Source: Favolaschia claudopus (lineage: Eukaryota > Basidiomycota > Agaricomycetes > Agaricales > Mycenaceae). From it: a DNA stretch of 64,000 nucleotides. The DNA lies in NCBI GenBank assembly GCA_037176885.1, contig JAWWNJ010000043.1, positions 310,001-374,000 of the forward strand. The letters run 5' to 3'. Both the position numbers and the translations under genes were made by a program. Below are positions 22,700 to 34,739 of the stretch, piece after piece (the first letter of the stretch is position 1; every line of letters starts with the position of its first letter). A model generated the notes under the pieces. That model saw only the letters and a list, made by a program, of their open reading frames with translations. It had not been told where the DNA came from and searched no databases.

Positions 22700-24761
22700 T
22701 TAAATCCCCAGACAGCTCGCAACCAGCGTGCTACAAAAGTGACCTTCCTCGATATCATCACTAGCCTCCTTGAGAGCCCGGGCAAAGATCTTTGAGTCGC
22801 GCCCCCATCCCAATGACGCCGACTCGTCAAGATCTTCAACATTGTGTTTGTGCGCCTTTTCCGTGCGCTGCCAGCGGAAGCACGCGTCTTGGTGATCCTC
22901 CACTGCATGTATGTTCTGGTCGTAGAGAGTAAACTCTCGTATCCGCGAGACAGTCTCGCACTCCGCCCGCGCGCGAATTAGCCTGGCGACTTCGTGGCAA
23001 ATGCCGTGCCGGTCAAACCTGCTAGGCTTCTCTGGATCCCACCCGAATCGTATCACCTCCAGATTCGCCCCAAGAGGTTGCCGATTCCCCTCTTCTACGG
23101 TGGTCAAGATAGTCTGCAAATCGCAGAGACGATGACCCTTTTGAAAGAGAAAGAATTCCGTGAGTAGAGGAGAACCCCTCAATATCGCCGTCTTGTCGAC
23201 CGGTGGTATCAGGCCATAAATTTCCAATCGGAGGATCTTCAGATGCGCCAGCGACGAGGGTAGGGCGAAGTGTGATGGGTCAGAATTTGCTGAACTCCGG
23301 TGGATATAAACCAGAGTTTCGAGAGCCGGCGTGTCGAGGTCGGCCAGTACGAGGCCTTGTGTGCCTTGACAACTCAACCATACATGCCTCAACACGGGTA
23401 GTCGCATCGGACGCGGCTGAAGTGGCTCGTCGGCGAATTTCAGACACAAATGTGTGACAGAGACCAAGCGTGCATAGTGAGCGCATCGGTCTTGAGAGTT
23501 GGGCCACGAGCAGTTGGCCTCGCTATAATGCACCAGCTGCTCCCATGGAATGGCGCGAATGCTGCTCGCGGTGAGTTCCACTTCGTCGAGGCGCAGGCGC
23601 GTCAGTGAAGGAGGACAAGTCAGGTTGTCCAATCTATGCGTATTCAACTCGCGAGAGAAGTCGAGAGCAAGGCTGCGCAGGTGCCATTCGGAGTTTGCGA
23701 AGGATCGGAAGAAGTCGGCAAGGTGCCATTCCGGAATGTCAACGAGGTCGAGGTGCGCCACACGATGAGAGTATCGTTGAATCAGCTCATAGAGGGGAAC
23801 CGTATGGTCGTCATCATAATATGCCACCCGAACAACCATTGCGCCATCCCGGACTCGCTTGAGGCATTCCTCAACCCATTCGAGTCTGGGCTGAATGCAA
23901 TCTCTAAGCGCTGTCGCATACTCTTCCAGCTGGCTATAAGAAACATTCTCCATCTCGTCCTCATCGGGACGCAGGGGTCGACACTCCTCTCTATGGTGTG
24001 ATGAGGTGGGCTGCGCCATGTCGGTCAAGGACCACAATGGACGCATCCCAAGCGCGATCTTTCTCCACCGACTACAAATCTGACCTAAAAACCAAGGAAT
24101 CTCGGTCCTAGGTGGTGGTGGGTTGAGAAGCTCCAAGTATTGGCTGCGAGCCTCGAGCCGGTGGTTGTTCTTGAGCGTCGGAGCCAGGTAGTTGAAGATC
24201 TCGCGTATGATCTCCGGTGGCAGCTGTCGAATGGGGGACAGAACTCCACTGCACTTGCGCCTGAGGTCGGAGAGCTCATTGAGATTTTCGATGAACCGAG
24301 CGCGATACCGAAGCGTTTGCTTGACTTCAGATTGGAGACGCATTAGTAGCGGCTCGAGTATATTGAGCTGCTTCTCCGTCTCTGAGATGAGGGTATCTTG
24401 TTCGGCAGCAAAATTTTTGACAGTGGCAATTTGAGCGTCTTGAAGCAGATTGTTCGAGTTAAAGAGAGGCTGAAGTTCTCGACGAAGCTTGAGATTGGCA
24501 GGGCTCTGGTATGAAGGCGGATCAGATACAAGGGTTCATTCGGGTTGCACGCTACGAATTGCTTACCTTCAAGTGACCATCTAGTTGTATTATCAAACCC
24601 GGTATATCCTGCAGGCCATCGCGGACGGCCTTGGTGATTGGGTCGCAGAAGATATCATACCACTGTTTCTTTGGCTCAAGCAAATCTTTCAAAAGCGGGT
24701 CGTTGATGAACATGGTGGAAGAGTTGAAGAGAGTGTTTAAGGTTGTTTGTAGGTTGGCCAT
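22700..24761 (-). CDS. F-box protein with N-terminal coiled-coil
   Basis: Two exons: 24761-24567 (65 codons) and 24505-22700, with a 61 nt phase-0 intron, giving 666 residues. The second exon is open upstream of its first internal ATG. Joining it to the short upstream exon adds a helical region: LLQDAQIATVKNF, LISETEKQLNILEPLLMRLQ and VKQTLRYRARFIENLNELSDL precede the F-box. That coil followed by LSPIRQLPPEIIREIFNYL and ICSRWRKIALGMRPLWSL is the standard layout of this large basidiomycete family. The first 65 residues are not typical and could be an alternative start or a separate upstream unit. The LRR-like C-terminal half ends in an acidic/basic helical tail. Confidence 0.75.
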
Positions 24762-25108
24762 ATCATTGTCTCGTGCGATTTCGCTCCTCCATGATTCCAC
24801 AGGGTATCAAAGCGTCTGACAAAAAGCGACGCCTCGATAATCCCAGATTTATCAAAATCAAAGCGATAAACTTGACGAGATGCGTTACTCACAGCCATGA
24901 AAACTGACATATGAGATTTGATAGAATTTCGGGTCACGGACAGTACTGTGGGCTGCGGCTGGATTGAAAATTGTTCAGGAGAGAGATATCCACGGTCTAT
25001 AATAGTAAGACGGTCAGTTGCAAGATCGAACGAGAAACCCCGAGAATGAAAACTTTGAAGGAGAACAAAAGGTTATGGCATTATACGTTCAACTTGACTT
25101 GATGTACA
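24762..25108. other. Intergenic stretch
   Basis: About 350 bp between the F-box start and the glutathione-transferase stop. No gene or repeat is seen. Confidence 0.4.
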
Positions 25109-26184
25109 TTAAGCCACTCGTGCACGGAAAGCAGCAAGCTGGATCTTATACGCCTCCGTAATCATGTCCTGCACACATATAATCAGCCCACAAAATTCGA
25201 CCTTTACAGGCATCGAGAACAAATCAAAGCGCACCTCATCATACGTCTTCTTCCAACTCTCCCTCGCCTTCACCGCCTCAAACTGCTTCAACAACCTCGC
25301 AAACCTCCCACTATTAAGCAAATACTCATACGCCTTCTTCCCCTCCCCCTCCTTGAACGCCCCCAAATCCATCTTCATCCAAATCAACATCCTCGCAAAC
25401 AGCGTCGCAACCGCCACATCCGCCAACGTAAACTCCTCCCCGCTCCCAACCGCAAAGCCCGCCGTATTCTCCGCAGATGGCAGCATGCCCTGCAACCACT
25501 CCAAGGCGGTGTAGAGCTCCTCGAAGGGCTTGCCGTGGATGAGGACACCGGCGTACGCGGCGACGTACTTGGTCATGACGGCGTCCATGAATTGGCGCAT
25601 CTTGGCGCGGTGGACGGGGTCGGAGGGGATGAGGTTGCATGCGGGGTAGAGGTCGGCGATGAATTCGCTGATTATGAGCGATTCGCCGATCTTGACGGAG
25701 TCGGGGGAGGGCTGGTCGGGGCTGACTTTCGGGCCGCCGTAGGCTGGGCAGCGTTGTCAGATATTACTGTACTTATTTGCTACGCAGGTAATTTCGACAT
25801 ACTGATTGCGGGAACCTGCGAACAACAGGGAAGTAAGCTTTCAATACACACAGTACAGAGACTCAGTCAGAATACGCACCAAACCTGCGGTATTCACTTG
25901 CTCAGTGAACCACTTTGGCTTGTTGGGCCCGATTTCGATTTCGTAGCGCGTGTGGTCTGTTACATTGGCCTCGGCCAGCACAATCTCAACCTGCAAGGCG
26001 CATTAGCTTCTCTTCGGAGTCTCGGAAACAAGCCAGCGGAGGACGTACCCGGTGCGCAGCAGGGCAAATCTGGTTCTACGAGACGAAGAACAATCAATTT
26101 GAGGTCTCGCAGAAAGCAGTAACGCTTCAGAATGCTTCGAGGAATATGTACCTGAGCCAAGTAGAGAGTGATTTGTTGAGCCAT
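25109..26184 (-). CDS. Glutathione S-transferase, Cys-type (omega-like)
   Basis: Cytosolic transferase or deglutathionylase conjugating or removing glutathione. Six exons (26184-26152, 26075-26049, 25990-25880, 25815-25803, 25743-25235, 25168-25109) encode 250 residues. The 27 nt second exon carries NQICPAAHR: Cys15-Pro in this position is the catalytic motif of omega/Cys-type enzymes. A 13 nt fourth exon supplies VPAI, the cis-proline loop, joining to TYGGPK. The thioredoxin-fold half continues to IGESLIISEFIADLYP (glutathione-binding Glu-Ser motif). The helical C-terminal domain contains FTLADVAVATLFARM, the usual N-capping Asp motif. All junctions keep phase. A stress role is inferred. Confidence 0.88.
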
Positions 26185-26800
26185 GGCGGGCGTAAACTAG
26201 TCTCGTGAAACGGGCTCTACACCGGGGGATGAGATAGTCGTTCAAGAATCTATGGAACGAGAAACTTGTTCCGCTGGCCCCGTGTTTCGTTGCAAACCCA
26301 TTTGTGAAAGGGGCGCGTGCGTAGAAGGAAGGAAGGAATTGTCTGGCAAACTGAGAGTCCGCCCGCTCGCGAATGCGCTGGGAGCAGCATGACAGGAACA
26401 ACATATTAGCGCCATTGACAAGCGCCAGCGCTACAGTGAAATCAAGCAACACAAAACACATTTATTACGCCTTCCCCCTCTATCCTAATAGCTACAAAAA
26501 ATTCGACCTCTATGATACAAGCAACTCGTACGCGTTATTAATTCTACAACGCCGACCGACACGGTCGTCGATTATCAGCATCATGCCAGGTAAGTATCAT
26601 ACAATATGAGCAAGTGAAGCAAGAAGTCCAAGGCGTTACGTGTCGTACAAGGAGCGTCGTAGCAAGCATTGCAAGCCAAGTCCGTTTGTTAGTTCGTTTG
26701 TACAAATGCGTGAGGTGAGGTGAGGAGGCGGCGCAGCCGGATCCGCGGTTTGTTTTCGTTACAAATTTTGTTCTTCCCTTCCGTCATCCAGGGAGACGAC
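26185..26800. other. Intergenic stretch upstream of GST
   Basis: About 600 bp, the likely promoter of the transferase gene and the 3' end of the neighbouring membrane-protein gene. An A/T-rich block at about 26450-26600 and a GAGGTGAGGTGAGGAGG purine run near 26710 are the only visible textures. Confidence 0.35.
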
Positions 26801-28120
26801 TCAAAACGCGCCCGGGTTCCGTCCATACTTAGACGGCGACACCGCGCGGTCCTTGTCAGCCCGGGATGGAAGCGGCGAGTCGGGAATCTGGATCGTCTCG
26901 CGGTACGACATGGGCGACGCGAAGCTCGACGAGGTGTACGTCGACGAGCGGTCCGAGTCGGACCCCGAAGAAGAGTCGCTGCGCGCGGGAGACGCCGGGC
27001 GGCGGTGATGGTGGCGACGGGGCTTTGAGCGGTGGCTATGGGTGCTGCGCGACGGAGCGGGCGAGCCCTGGCGGGAAGTGGGGGCTGGAGCAGGCGGCTC
27101 AGCCGCGTACGTGGGGGTCGGAGATGCGTAGCGAGGGAGGGACTCTTCGGGGCGCTGGATCAGGAAGCCTTGAGAATAGTCATGTCAGAAAACGTTCGTA
27201 TGACAATAGTTTATTTGAGATCTCGCACCTCGCAGCCCCGCAGCCTTCTCTCCTTGACGGCCAAACCCGTAGCCCGCCTTTTCGCCACTCCTGAACGACG
27301 CAACGGAGGCGTTGTCAGCCTTCTCCGGGAACACGACGTTGGTGGTCGGTAGCGAGACCGGAGTCGGGGTAACGTTGACGAACTGTGGGAGGCCTCCCGC
27401 ACCCGCATCGGGCTTCTTGGCTCGCAGAGAGCGCTTTCTCTTCGCGCTCTCACGGAAAATGAGGCCGAGGAGGATGTTCAAGCAGCCGATGGAAAAGAGG
27501 AAGAAGGCGGAGACGAGGGTGAAGTCGTCGACGTGGTGCGAGAGAATCTGCGCGCCAATGCTGGTGGAGGATGAGTGAGAGTGCGAGAGAGAAAAAGGGA
27601 AGACATACAGGCATTGGAAGACTCCGAGAGCTCCGGTACCAAAGTCGGAGCCAAGGACGGGGAAGAAGCGGTCAAAGAAGATGGCAGGCCAGCTTAGTTC
27701 GGACACTGAAGAACCTGTTAGCTTGAACAGGGGCGATCGAAGAGAAGCAGACGTACGAAGGAGGATGATGACCTGGAAGATGATCAACAAGGTCGCCACA
27801 ATGGCCCAAAAGACACCAGCAGGCTGGTTGGGAACTGTGCTGCCTCTGCGAAGGAATTAGTGTGTTGGCGAGAATCATTCACAGAGACGCACTCAATGTA
27901 ATCACAGTCCAGCATATCGTCGGTCGAGTTGGCGATACGACCTGCTTGGAAGCGGTTGACGGCCTTCACGTTGGTGACCATGACCACGATTGAGCTGGAG
28001 AAGACGAGGAGGAGAGCGACGATGCTCAAGAAGCGGACGGCGTTGAGAGCGAGGAATGTAACTGCGCTGGAAGTTAAAAGCACGCCTAGATGTAGAACAG
28101 TTCAACGTACGACGAGCCAT
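26801..28120 (-). CDS. Four-helix membrane protein with Ser/Arg-rich tail
   Basis: Uncharacterised fungal tetraspan-like protein of about 355 residues in six exons. The 10 nt first coding exon (ATG at 28120) joins to an acceptor that gives MARLTFLALNAVRFLSIVAL. Membrane segments lie at about 8-32, 70-92, 108-124 and 138-160. A loop with Cys between helices 1 and 2 (DDMLDCDYIEG) recalls tetraspan proteins, but I see no diagnostic motif. After helix 4 comes a basic patch (RESAKRKRSLRAKK) and a long disordered tail rich in Ser, Pro, Arg and His with SR/SP runs, ending at the stop in 26801-26803. A neighbouring acceptor 5 nt upstream would shift the frame. The function is unknown. Confidence 0.72.
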
Positions 28121-29193
28121 GTCGAGAAAGTGAGAAAAACGTGAATGTGAAAAGAAAGACAAGTCGCAAGAGCAGCGGCGTCGGGAAGTTCGTGAAGAGC
28201 GTTAAAAAGAAGGTGTCCGGACACCGGAAGAGACAGTTGAGTGAGGCGGGTAAACCACTGAAGGTGAGGATTAAAGAAAAGCACAGTGCTGGCTTTTTAT
28301 TGTGGTTCGGCTACCGAGGAGACACAAGGCCCTCCATTCTTCGTTCTTGCGCTTTGGTTAGCCCCATTGGAGAATACAATGAGAACAAGGAGTCAATGCG
28401 AGAGAACAATAGCAGCCTTTTGCGAATTCCCACGGTCAGACAAAAGAGTTCCGCTAGAGCGCCGCCGTCGCTAGAAGTATCTTGTGCGTTGCAAGTACAG
28501 TTACAGCCGCGGTCGACCTTGTTCTTGCGGGATTTCTGCTTTGGTTGGAGGATGGTCGTCGTAGAGCGAAAGCAAAGAGAATTTCCCAATTTGGAAGGGA
28601 CAATGGTGTTACGTAATCCAAATATTTTACTTCTCCTCCATTGTCAAGTACTGTGAACTTTTCGTGGCTCACAAATGAGTCCAACATATGTCTTACGTGC
28701 CTTGGTCTCCTTCTCAACCAAGAAGAATATCGGTTGCTGGAAGGGTCAAATTTGAAATCTTCGATGTTGAAGAATTTCGCCGTCCAAGTCTCTTGTGGAA
28801 CATATCTTGCTATCACTGTCAGAGACTGCGGGGAACACTGATATTGCCCTCTTGGTCCTGTGGACGACTTGTGTTCAACCGTGACTCTGTCAATATACCT
28901 CTCGAGTCGTAGTATTCTTTAGTATTCCCACTCCAAGTCACCAACGCACAAACTCCGATGGTCCGGGCGCGTTCCCTAAGCTTCGCAGGTACGCAGCTCG
29001 GATTGGGCGCCTCCCAACCACTACGATGACTGCCAAGGAGCGTCATTAACGGCGCTTCAACTAAGCTCTCAGGCTTCCCGAACGGATTCTTCTCGATGAT
29101 GTACATGCATACGTATCCTTTTGCTCAAAAGCTGCTCGCATCCACAAACTAGCTTCAAAAGTTGCCTCCCCCCAAAAGCAGTTGGACTCAATC
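28121..29193. other. Divergent promoter region of two membrane-protein genes
   Basis: About 1.07 kb between start codons of two multispan membrane proteins transcribed away from each other. A 120-codon minus frame (28454-28816) has no recognisable domain and is not called. Confidence 0.4.
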
Positions 29194-30323
29194 ATGGCAA
29201 CCAACTACGCTCAGGTTCTCGGAATCCAAAACAAATGGGCACCTATCCTCTTCGCAGTGATCTACTTCCTCCTAATGCTATGGTACCTCCTGCAAGCCGC
29301 TCGCAAACACGGATGGATATACCCATTTCTCGCCTTCTTCTCCCTCCGTAAGCTCACCGCATCCTCACTCCTACTCCTCCCCCAAATAACCCACCACCTC
29401 TCCACCCCCACAGTCCGCGTCATATCATTCAGCCTCCGCGCCGCAATAGCAAGCAACCACCACAACGACGCCTTCAGCCGCTCCATGGCCATCGCCTACT
29501 CAGTCCTCTACAACGTCGGCTACTTCTCCATCCTCTTCTCGGCCTACCGCCTCCTCCACGACCGGCGTTGGATGGCCAAAATCAATAACGCACGCGAGAA
29601 GGGGCGCAGCAGCGCCCCGTATCGGGTCATGGGCGGCTTCCACAAAGGCCGACTCATGGAGCTCCTACTCTTACTTTGCGTCATTCTCGGCGCTGTGGGT
29701 GTCGCATTCACCCTAGGCGCCAAAGTCGGACGCGTCAACTTGGGGAATAGGTTGACCGACGCGAGCACCTATCTCTTCCTCGCCGCAACGGTGATCGTCG
29801 TCCTCGGCGCTTTCTTGCTCATCCACATCGAGCGGTCGCGTGAGTACATTTCCTTCTTTTCCTCCTTCCCTCCGCGCAACATCACTCATCACCAATCTTA
29901 TAACTATAACTCCCCATACCAGTCCGCGCCTCAATAGCAACCCAAACCCCCATCGGCACAACCACCCAACACCTCATCCTCCTCCTAATCAGCGCCCTCC
30001 TCCTCCTGCGCATCCTCTTCTACGCCAGCACCGTCCACCAGCGCGCCAACGGCCAACCCACTCCCACGCAGCAAATCAAACAAACAGCCATCGGCAACGA
30101 ACACCTCTGGTACCCCCTCGCCGCCCTCGCAGAGCTCCTCGTCGTATTACTCTTCCTCGCACCGGGCTTAATCCCTTTGCGAGCTGCGCTCCTCCGCCAT
30201 CGTCAGAACGCGCCCCACGCGAATGAGAAGGGGACGGGGCCGACGGGGGCGGGATACGCTGCGGGGGATACGGCTGCGACGGGCGGTCTTGGGGCGGTTG
30301 ATCATGGGATGGGGGCAGTATGA
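29194..30323 (+). CDS. Seven-helix membrane protein of unknown function
   Basis: Two exons (29194-29839 and 29923-30323) with an 83 nt intron give 348 residues. About seven hydrophobic segments are spread along the chain. The first follows an extracellular N-terminus of about 15 residues, and a RVISFSLRA segment follows the third. The C-terminal 45 residues are hydrophilic and Gly-rich. The topology resembles the fungal RTA1-like or related seven-helix families, but no signature allows assignment. The ATG at 29194 was chosen because the upstream in-frame codon is TTG. Removing the intron continues the helix ERSLRASIATQTP without a break. Confidence 0.75.
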
Positions 30324-30755
30324 GTCCATCGAGAGTTTTGCTCAAAATTTTTGTACGGCCTTGCATTTTTCAACTGTAACGTATCATCATGTGTATTGTA
30401 CGTATAACAATCCTCGACAGTCGAGAAGACACAATACAACAAGCTACTAAGATTCCAGTTCAGTCCATCCGCCGTACGTCCATGCTTCCTAATTCCGTCC
30501 TTCCATTTCCATTAAATCTCCGCCCGCCGCCCAATGCGTCCCGACGATGTGCAAATAATAAAGATCTACTTTTCCTCTGTTGGTATCGAAATGTAAAAGT
30601 GGTGTGTGTGTGATGCGTATGCACGTATGTACAGATATGCCGGTGTAGAAATGAAGATGTGAAAAAATCGAAAAAAAGGCGGGCGGGCGGGAAGGGGCGG
30701 AAGCATATAAAGAGGTAGGTCGCGTCCAAGGCACCGCCGGCCAGAAGTCGCATGA
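30324..30755. other. Convergent intergenic region with G-rich tract
   Basis: About 430 bp between two gene ends. It holds a GT-rich microsatellite-like run near 30600 and a G-run tract at 30681-30697 with four runs of three or four G separated by one or two bases. Confidence 0.45.
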
Positions 30756-32316
30756 TTACTGCTGCGACGGCGCCGGCCCCGCATCCACCAAAATCCCAGA
30801 CAAGCTCGACGTAACCCGTCCATGCCCATATCTCGTCTTCGGGCTCGAACCGGCGGCAGCACCAGCACCATCCAACACCGACCCCCGTAAAGTCGACATC
30901 GACATCGGCGACCTCACACTATCATCATCCCCCACATTCGCCAGCCGCAACCGCCGTTGCGGCTCCCACTCGCGCATACTCGTCGGCGAGCCCGAGCGCT
31001 CAATCGCGACGTCATTATCGTGATGTTCGTGAATCTGATCAAAGCTAGGACTGGGGGAATGGTGTCCCCATTGGTTTGAGGGCATCGCGGGGGAGATGTG
31101 TTGCTGCACACTGGTGCTGCTGCCGCTGCTGTCGGTTTGTTTGTGTTGCCCGGCAAGGGGCGCGGGACCAACGTCAACGAGGGGCCTCATGGAGCCGGCT
31201 GTTGAGGGTCGGGAAGTGTTTGCGCTAGGGCCTGGTGTAGATGCGGAGGAGGGGAGAAGAAGGGTGCCGAGAGTGGGGCGGGTTGTAGATGGAGCAGGGG
31301 TTGGTGTGGATGCAGACACGCGAGGAGTATCCGCGGAAGAGAGGCCAAGGGAGGGGAGGGAGGGCGAACTGCTCTGCCCCACAAGACCGTACTGGTAGGG
31401 TTTAGGTTCTTCGATATCAGCGTCCAAAGACCACCGCTTGTTTCCTCGGCGACCAGACGAATGGGAGGAGTCCTCGTCAAAAATGTCGTCCCATCGCCGC
31501 CTTCGCTTACTGTTACTTGTAATTAGTGAGAGAAAGCAGGGAAGAAGGCGAAAAGCGTACATGATGAACCAGATGATAAGGACTATGCCCAGCAGGGCGA
31601 AGAACCCTCCCAAAACACCACCGAGGATAGGAGCGAGTTTAGGCGCACTTCCATCGTCGTTGCTTTGGGCGACCTGGTCTGAAGGGAAAGGGACCATAAC
31701 AGTCGTAGGCGGTGGCTGACTTGTGAAAGTTTGGATGACGGAAGAAACCTCTCCGTTCGAAAGGGTGGTTGGCACCTGAGAACTCCACGTAGATGGAGGG
31801 GGCGTAGATACGGACGCAGAGCCTGAACCGGATGGTCCACCAGCATGGTTGTCGGGGTTGTTTGGAGGCAGGGAGCTGGAGAGGGAGCTCGAGTCGGAGC
31901 CCGACACGTTGCCACTAGCAGAACAAGACGAGTCAAACAGCGTACGAGTCTCCGTCTCGACAGTAGGGATCGTGGTGGTAAAAGGTACTGTAACCGTTGT
32001 TACATTGCCTGCAACACCGGTGAGGATTTGACTCCAAAGAAAGACCCGGATGACAAACCTCTTATTGTGCTTGTGATGGTAGTAGTAATTGGCGGGGCGG
32101 GGCACGGCGCGTCGGGTACCAAAGTGGGAAGTGGACAGATCTCGGAAGTTATTGTAGTGGTAATTGGCGGGAGTGTTGTTACACTCGTGGAGAAGCTCGT
32201 TGTGACCACATCCGTCGTAAAGGTTGTCTGTACAAGCGCTAAGTTCTAACACAGAGAAAGAGCCGCCGCGATTCCCTCACCGTCGTTGTCGCGGTCGGCG
32301 TAGGAGTACAAGCCAT
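30756..32316 (-). CDS. Mucin-like single-pass membrane protein
   Basis: Four exons of about 475 residues. A short first exon (MACTPTPTATTT from 32316) joins a Thr/Val-rich extracellular domain (TTFTTDVVTTSFSTSVTTLPPITTTITS, read in short pieces), which is a likely target of O-mannosylation. It is followed by a Ser/Pro linker, one transmembrane helix (APILGGVLGGFFALLGIVLI) and a basic stop-transfer KRRRRWDD after a 52 nt intron. The cytoplasmic tail of about 250 residues is disordered and Ser/Pro-rich with SPTSM and SPSP runs. The layout matches fungal wall-stress-sensor-like proteins and the SKG6-type membrane family. A WSC Cys-rich domain is not visible, so a sensor role is only inferred. 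No obvious signal peptide is present in the joined model; an upstream exon may be missing. Confidence 0.7.
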
Positions 32317-34739
32317 AGCTTCTAGGGCCCAGAGAGCACCGGGGATTGCTTCAAAGAGAGGACCGAGAAAATGAGAGAATTATGGCGAATACAAGGAGAA
32401 AAGAAAGACGGGAGAGCTTCCGCAATCAAGCAAGCAACATCGACGCAGTCCGCGCCAGTAGTGATGTGACACCGGTGTGACTACGACATACAGCCTTGTC
32501 TCTTGACACTCAACTCTCAACAAATTCTCCGATGGTCGGCCTCAAATTCTGCATCTCAACATCTCTCCTCAATCCCCAAATCTAATCTGAACCATTGAAT
32601 TCCATTCTCGCTCCCTGACGAAAAAGCGGCGATTTTATTCCGCAGATTTGGAGACGCGCTCCAACTTGCTTCCAACGGAGCGTGCCGAGCCGTCGCCTGC
32701 CGTCGTCGCATGTCTGCAACTTCAGCCGTTGAAATTCTGAAGCAAATACTTAACTCTCTCCTCCTCACTCAATCTGTCTCACGCGCGCAGTTTGACTCTA
32801 TGGCAGACGTTGATTCAGAGTCCTGTCTGCCGCCCAAGCTGTTGAACTTTGATACGTATATGCAATGCATTATGAGGTGAGAGAGCGGTTCACCGCCGGT
32901 TGGCATAGCGTTAGTGACTCAGTGAGAGTCATTCCAAGCATCTAGGTTATCCCCTCACGCTTTCAAGTCGGGCTGAGCAGTCGGCCGACTTTAAAATACG
33001 AAGTAGATCTCTTTCATAAAGTTATTATTATGACTTTGAACAGGTGGACCACCGCGCAGCTCTCTTATTGGCGACTCTCATCCAATCGAGGGCTAAGAGC
33101 TGATTAGCTCGTCTTTCGCCACATTCAACCGCGGTCAAGTTCAAGGAGCTTCACGCGGTCTGAACTCGGACGGCTATTCCTTCTCAACCTTTTTTTGCTC
33201 CTTTCACGCGTCACTCCTTATTCTTGCTACTGTCCTATCAATACTATCGGCGGGACACACAAGGATACTTAGCTCGAGGAGTCCAATTCAGGGCCCAAGA
33301 AGGAAGCCATCAAGATACCCGACCCATTGGCTTTTATTTCAGGTTCATGGTTATCTCAGTCTCCACTCATCCACTTCGTTGCCGTGGACCCGAGTTCTGA
33401 GCACGCTGCGCTGAAGCACGTTCCGATCCAACTGCTCGACCATTTTTCTCGCCGCGCCAAGTTATCCGCCCGGGCGTCCCGCCGAAGTTGTTTGAAGCCA
33501 ACCATCTTACGTCGTGTCAATCGAGGCTGTGCTGCCAGTACAAACTAGTGTGGGACATCTGACGCCTCGACGGAACACTTTCCATACCTCCTTTCAATGG
33601 CGGGGCTGGCTCTGTGACGATTTAGTCGACCCATGCAAGCGCGGAGCTTAAAACGATCCAATGTTACACCGGCATGCGCACTCCAAAATCATACTTAGTA
33701 CTTGGTTCTTCTGAGATCGACCGCTCGACTGTGTAGCCACGATCTCCGTGATGTCTTTCAACTTTCAACTATCTCTCTCAGGGTTCGACTCAGGACTCAA
33801 CAGGTAATATGAGCGACTTGACTCTGCCACCGGGAGTGTTGCCGTGATGTCCGAAATGTCTTTCTTGCTCCCAAATATCTCCCAGAGAATTGGCAGGTAC
33901 AGTCAAACCTAAATACAACTTTTTCATTATGAGCCGCTGCGTCAAGATCGATTCTCTCATATCAGGCCTCGAATCGGAAATTAACAGGTACGGTACTAAA
34001 TACAACTCGTTCAATAATAAGCAGTGCACTGCGGCAATCCTTTCAAGGTTCGTTCTCTTATCTGTGGCGGATCCAGAGGCTCGGCCGCTTAGGCGGGTGT
34101 TCCTTGAACAATGTTGAGTAAATCCCTTTGAGAATATTCACACCCGGTTCACTGGCATTCCTTCAGCGTTCACTTCAAAGTCAAGCGATTCTCAGTATCA
34201 GAAAAATCTCGGCGACGTTGACACCTCTCTCCACATGTACATGCGCAGAGACCCATTCCAGAGGTTTTACGTCTCTCTATGGGAGCAATCGCACGGGGAG
34301 CACAGTGGCAAACTAATCGGTGAATTCACTGTGGAGAAGAAAATCAGAGAGAACAAGAAAGGAATTAGCACATACAGTACGCCACAAATCTCCGTCGGTT
34401 TGGGGTGTAACGGTGCATATGAGTTGCGTCTCAGCAGAAGCACGGCGCTTTACGCCGTGAGCCGCGGGTATCCCTCAACAGAAATCTAGAGATCTCATTG
34501 AATCGTAAGTAATTTTTTTCCTTCCAACTCCAGCAAGATTCCAGCATTTCGTACAGTTTCAAGCCCGCCGGGCCGTCGAAGGAAGACTTTCCCTGGCGAA
34601 TGAAATACTTACATTGAATATTACATCTTAGGCATTCCGAAGATGGCTTATGTCGCTGAGCAGGGTGGAAGGTGTGTCCTAGATCAGCAGCATCCGGCCA
34701 GTGCCAATTTGACTTTTAGGCTTTAAGATGATGCATCGA
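32317..34739. other. Gene-free stretch with degenerate repeats
   Basis: About 2.4 kb with no credible coding frame. Between about 33790 and 34060 a degenerate unit recurs two or three times: an AACAGGTA core followed by TAAATACAACT and TTCA-TATGAGC-like sequence, spaced roughly 95 bp apart. This looks like decayed repetitive DNA beside the foldback element. Confidence 0.4.

Noticed and set aside
28454..29106. Two minus-strand frames of 95-120 codons in the divergent promoter region
   Set aside because: They do not join, carry no motif, and sit between two well-supported starts.
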